7,612 bases of DNA from Candidatus Saccharimonadia bacterium (lineage in GTDB: Bacteria; Patescibacteriota; Saccharimonadia; Saccharimonadales; SZUA-47), in NCBI GenBank assembly GCA_938050265.1, contig CALLJT010000076.1:1-7612 (forward strand). Reading direction: 5' to 3'. Numbering within the stretch: position 1 is the first letter of the stretch; each line of letters begins with the position of its first letter. A model generated the notes under the pieces. That model did not search any database. It was given only the letters and a program-made list of their open reading frames with translations, and was not told the origin of the DNA. This document shows positions 5,647-7,612 of the stretch, in pieces. The position numbers and the translations under genes are program-made.

Positions 5647-6768
5647 CTACAGTTGGCTGACTAGGCAAGCGCGTGCCCTGTTCGAAAACGATTGCGTCTG
5701 CTGTAGTATCATCGCGTCTACTGTGCCTGCAACTATGCCTGCATCGTCAAGATTGTGATTTCCTCCCATTGCTTCTCTTTCCGACCCTACGCCTTTAGCG
5801 TGGATATACGGCGAGCTCTTTGTTGTAGGATTATTGTCACGTATGGATCTTGCTGATTCGCTTTTTAGATCTTGGCAGCCGATGAGAGCTTTTTCGACCA
5901 TTTTTGGTAGTATGCCTTTGCCGTTCGAGTGGTTGAATATCGCTTCAACATTTACCTTGCGTTGATCGGCATCGGCAGCTTGAGTGAGGTGCTCCATTAT
6001 TCGGCCACGCGGTACAGCCTGGCTCGCGTGCCATACGTCAGTCTCTGCTTCAGTAATAATTCTGCCTGCTTCTTGAAAGATTGCAGACTGAAACGGAACA
6101 CCTACGTCGACCATAAGTTTTGTGTAGGGGTCTATCCTGTACTCGAGGTCTGATGTTCCGAGAACCTTGCGTGTGTCGCGTTGTATGGCAACTTGCTGTG
6201 TTTTTTGATGAACCCAGTCGGCAACACCCTGGTGAGTAGCGCCAAACGCAAGATCTGCCATGACTTGTTGCAGGTCATGGTTTAGGCCGATTACAGTGAA
6301 GTAGTCATTGACGGCACCTATTTTTAAATGTGATCTTCCTGTGTGCAGTCTCGCGATACGTCCGGATGGCATGTTGACGAAGTTCGCAACACTACTTGGT
6401 GCTCGATCGACTTCTGCAAGGGCATTTCGTCGGTATCTGGTTGACTGCCCTTCAATCTTTGAAGCGTCTACGATATAGCGCCCTTTTTTCACGAGCTCCA
6501 TTAAACTATAAGCGTCTGCAGCTATGGAGACCTCTGCTCCTCTATGCGCCGCCTGCGCCATTCTGTCTAGTGCGTCACCAATTACTGGCTATTCAGGGGC
6601 AAGACACATGGTCATAACAGATACACGATCACCAGTGCCTGCTGCATCCACTCTTGCGTTGAAGTCGTCGAAGTACTGCGGAGGCGTATAAATATCGATC
6701 TGTATTGGTTCACCCTCTTTTTCGAGTTTTGTGGGCTCAACGCCATATGGCCTACTACTGTAATTCAT
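5647..6768 (-). pseudogene. Phospholipase D-like protein, interrupted by in-frame TAG
   Basis: The reading frame from ATG (6768-6766) to TAG (5649-5647) would encode 373 residues, but codon 60 is TAG (6591-6589). Translation resumes in the same frame as a PLD-type protein, and the sequence on both sides fits one fold: '(Y)FDDFNARVDAAG..RVSVMTMCLAPE', stop, then 'PVIGDALDRMAQAAHRGAEVSIAADAYSL', the usual start of a PLDc domain. Two HKD-like motifs follow. In residues counted from the internal Met at 6561 they are H78-L-K80 with Asn85-Asp86 and a 'VIGLNHD' end, and H254-A-K256 with Glu261 and 'GGNHN'. The canonical Asp is thus Asn (or shifted by one) in the first and Glu in the second. The two-motif layout is that of cardiolipin synthase/PLD-like transferases or nucleases. 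No signal peptide or membrane segment is seen. A 304-aa product from the ATG at 6561 is possible but would lack the first strand, and no Shine-Dalgarno precedes it. Family confidence is fair; substrate unknown. Confidence 0.7.
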
Positions 6769-6775
6769 AGAATAT

Positions 6776-6781
6776 ATTATA
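6776..6781 (-). promoter_or_regulatory. -10 element of the PLD-like gene
   Basis: A perfect TATAAT on the minus strand (6781-6776) ends 7 bp before the ATG at 6768, so the predicted transcript begins at or next to the start codon. The -35 is poor (TTCGTA at an 18-bp spacing is the best). The element supports 6768 as the original start of the interrupted gene. Confidence 0.55.
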
Positions 6782-6929
6782 CAACTTCAGACACATAAAT
6801 ACGAATACACATTGTACTGACTGCTCCTTGCACGAGTCTGCATATATGCTGCAACGGCGGTGGGTTAGTGGATAAGATCAGTAAATCGCCCGTTGACATA
6901 TTAGGATATATGAGTGTATTGTAAATTTA

Positions 6930-6959
6930 TTGAATTGCTGGAAGCTATAGATGTATAAT
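6930..6959 (+). promoter_or_regulatory. Candidate promoter of the right-edge gene
   Basis: TTGAAT (6930-6935), 18 bp, and a perfect TATAAT (6954-6959). The transcript would begin near 6966 and have a leader of about 165 nt before 7132. A second possibility upstream is TTGACA (6893-6898) with a weak -10 (TGTATT, 6915-6920). The long leader could carry regulation; an 11-codon frame (7073-7108) ends 8 nt before the Shine-Dalgarno. Confidence 0.5.
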
Positions 6960-7115
6960 GCCGTTATTTAGAAACCGAGACAAGCAAACGAAATCTGAAT
7001 ACCACATATGCACGCAGTCGAAACAAATGACACAGTCATCGCTGTAGTACAGTGGTGTGGATTTACAGCATAATGTCAGTTCAATCTACGCTAGCTTTGG
7101 TTGAATAATTTAATT

Positions 7116-7121
7116 AGAGGA
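7116..7121 (+). promoter_or_regulatory. Shine-Dalgarno before a non-ATG start
   Basis: AGAGGA lies 10 nt upstream of ATC at 7132. It is the only purine-rich ribosome-binding sequence near the start of the conserved frame, and it argues that initiation happens at or near 7132 although no standard start codon is present. Confidence 0.5.
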
Positions 7122-7131
7122 ACGAACACGC

Positions 7132-7612
7132 ATCAAACACGTACAAGAGTTTATCGGAGCCACACAGATACTCGAAGACACAAGATGGAGTCCGATAACC
7201 TACACACCTGACCAGATACTTGATGAAAGCAGACAGGTCCGACGAGGCAGTTGCTTCGCAGGTACTCTTGCCATTCAGGCGCAACTGGAAGAGTGTCCTC
7301 GACTAACCAGGATAGTACGACGTCCATTTATTCGTACACTAGATGATGTAATGCATGAGCGAGAGCTTCCAGTTCATATGACTGCACTCTGTGTCGACCT
7401 CAATCAGTCGCGGGTTCTGGAGTCTACAAGCCCAGGGTACCCTACTGATGACGGAAAATACTATATCGAACACGAGCTAGGGGAAGACCATCCGCTATCA
7501 GACGTATCCAATCTCGTAGGTGGTAGCATATTGTGGAAAGACGATGATGCAGACCCCGACAAACCACTAGTTGAACTAATAGTGTGCGAAACTGACCTCA
7601 CGAATATAGTAC
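7132..7612 (+). CDS. GSCxAGTLA-family paralog, 3' end outside window, atypical start
   Basis: The frame is open from the codon after TAA (7111-7113) to the window edge, about 160 residues from 7132. It is homologous to the 195-aa protein at 4450: the block from F7 (counting from 7132) shares TPDxILD, VRxGSCxAGTLA with the invariant Cys (codon 7252-7254), and later 'LxSxSPG'. It is of unknown function and has no signal peptide or membrane segment in the visible part. No ATG, GTG or TTG occurs in frame before the conserved block; the first ATG is about 70 codons in, past the core. A Shine-Dalgarno AGAGGA (7116-7121) sits 10 nt before an ATC at 7132, which I take as the position of the start. 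Either ATC serves as a rare initiator, or the original ATG has mutated or was miscalled, or a frameshift hides an upstream start. The coding nature is secure; the start is not. Confidence 0.75.
   Translation, partial: MKHVQEFIGATQILEDTRWSPITYTPDQILDESRQVRRGSCFAGTLAIQAQLEECPRLTRIVRRPFIRTLDDVMHERELPVHMTALCVDLNQSRVLESTSPGYPTDDGKYYIEHELGEDHPLSDVSNLVGGSILWKDDDADPDKPLVELIVCETDLTNIV

Larger units (their letters stand above)
6769..7131. other. 360-bp divergent intergenic region
   Basis: No convincing protein is encoded here. It holds the -10 of the PLD-like gene (6776-6781), a 10-bp palindrome GCATATATGC (6840-6849), a bulged 8-bp hairpin (6852-6859 with 6887-6895, 27-nt loop) that overlaps a TTGACA (6893-6898), a forward promoter (6930-6959), and the translation start region of the right-edge gene. 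Two very short frames (29 codons from 6958, 11 codons from 7073) are not supported as genes. Confidence 0.6.

Noticed and set aside
6867..6875. Single DnaA box (TTATCCACT on the minus strand) as a replication origin
   Set aside because: It is one isolated near-match with no cluster of boxes and no dnaA, dnaN or unwinding region nearby.
6958..7047. 29-codon frame starting at ATG 6958
   Set aside because: Its ATG overlaps the -10 TATAAT, it has no good Shine-Dalgarno, and the sequence resembles nothing recognised.
1..7612. CRISPR array, IS element, tRNA or rRNA gene
   Set aside because: I saw no regular repeat-spacer pattern, transposase, terminal inverted repeats, cloverleaf or rRNA sequence.

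Overview
This is a bacterial chromosomal window from a genome that mixes housekeeping proteostasis genes with orphan, fast-evolving genes. It opens with the 3' end of the trigger factor gene (tig) and carries an intact clpP in the middle. These two genes are commonly adjacent in bacteria, but here 3.3 kb of unrelated sequence separates them. The standard code fits: TAG, TGA and TAA all end recognisable frames, and TAG ends the trigger factor frame. The high share of orphan genes, the ClpP sequence and the AT-rich sigma70-like promoters with very short leaders would suit a Patescibacteria/CPR lineage such as Saccharibacteria. That placement is a guess from general impression, not a demonstrated fact.

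Layout: tig 3' end (+, 1-399); a 598-aa orphan protein on the minus strand (428-2224); a 400-bp intergenic region with back-to-back divergent promoters, a probable structured RNA of about 220 nt and a strong intrinsic terminator (2225-2624); a membrane-anchored, cysteine-containing exported protein (+, 2625-3698); clpP (+, 3753-4337) behind a clear CIRCE (HrcA) operator; a 195-aa orphan protein (+, 4450-5037); a small membrane protein with an Arg/Gly-rich tail (+, 5169-5573); a two-domain phospholipase-D-like gene on the minus strand interrupted by an in-frame TAG (5647-6768); a 360-bp intergenic region; and, running off the right edge, a gene paralogous to the 195-aa protein but lacking a normal start codon (7132-7612).

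The best-supported regulatory statement is that clpP is under heat-shock/HrcA control. Nine-base inverted arms with the diagnostic 9-bp spacer overlap the -35 element, and the -10 lies so close to the ATG that the mRNA should be leaderless. Two other genes (the 598-aa gene and the PLD-like gene) show the same -10-to-ATG distance of 7-9 bp, so leaderless or near-leaderless transcription appears to be a local habit. The 357-aa and 134-aa genes instead have clear Shine-Dalgarno sequences.

The most novel elements are the paired orphan family (195-aa protein and right-edge gene, sharing a GSCxAGTLA core), the putative structured RNA between a near-consensus promoter and a terminator, and the interrupted PLD-like gene that lies between members of the orphan family. 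No joint biochemical pathway can be proven from the sequence.
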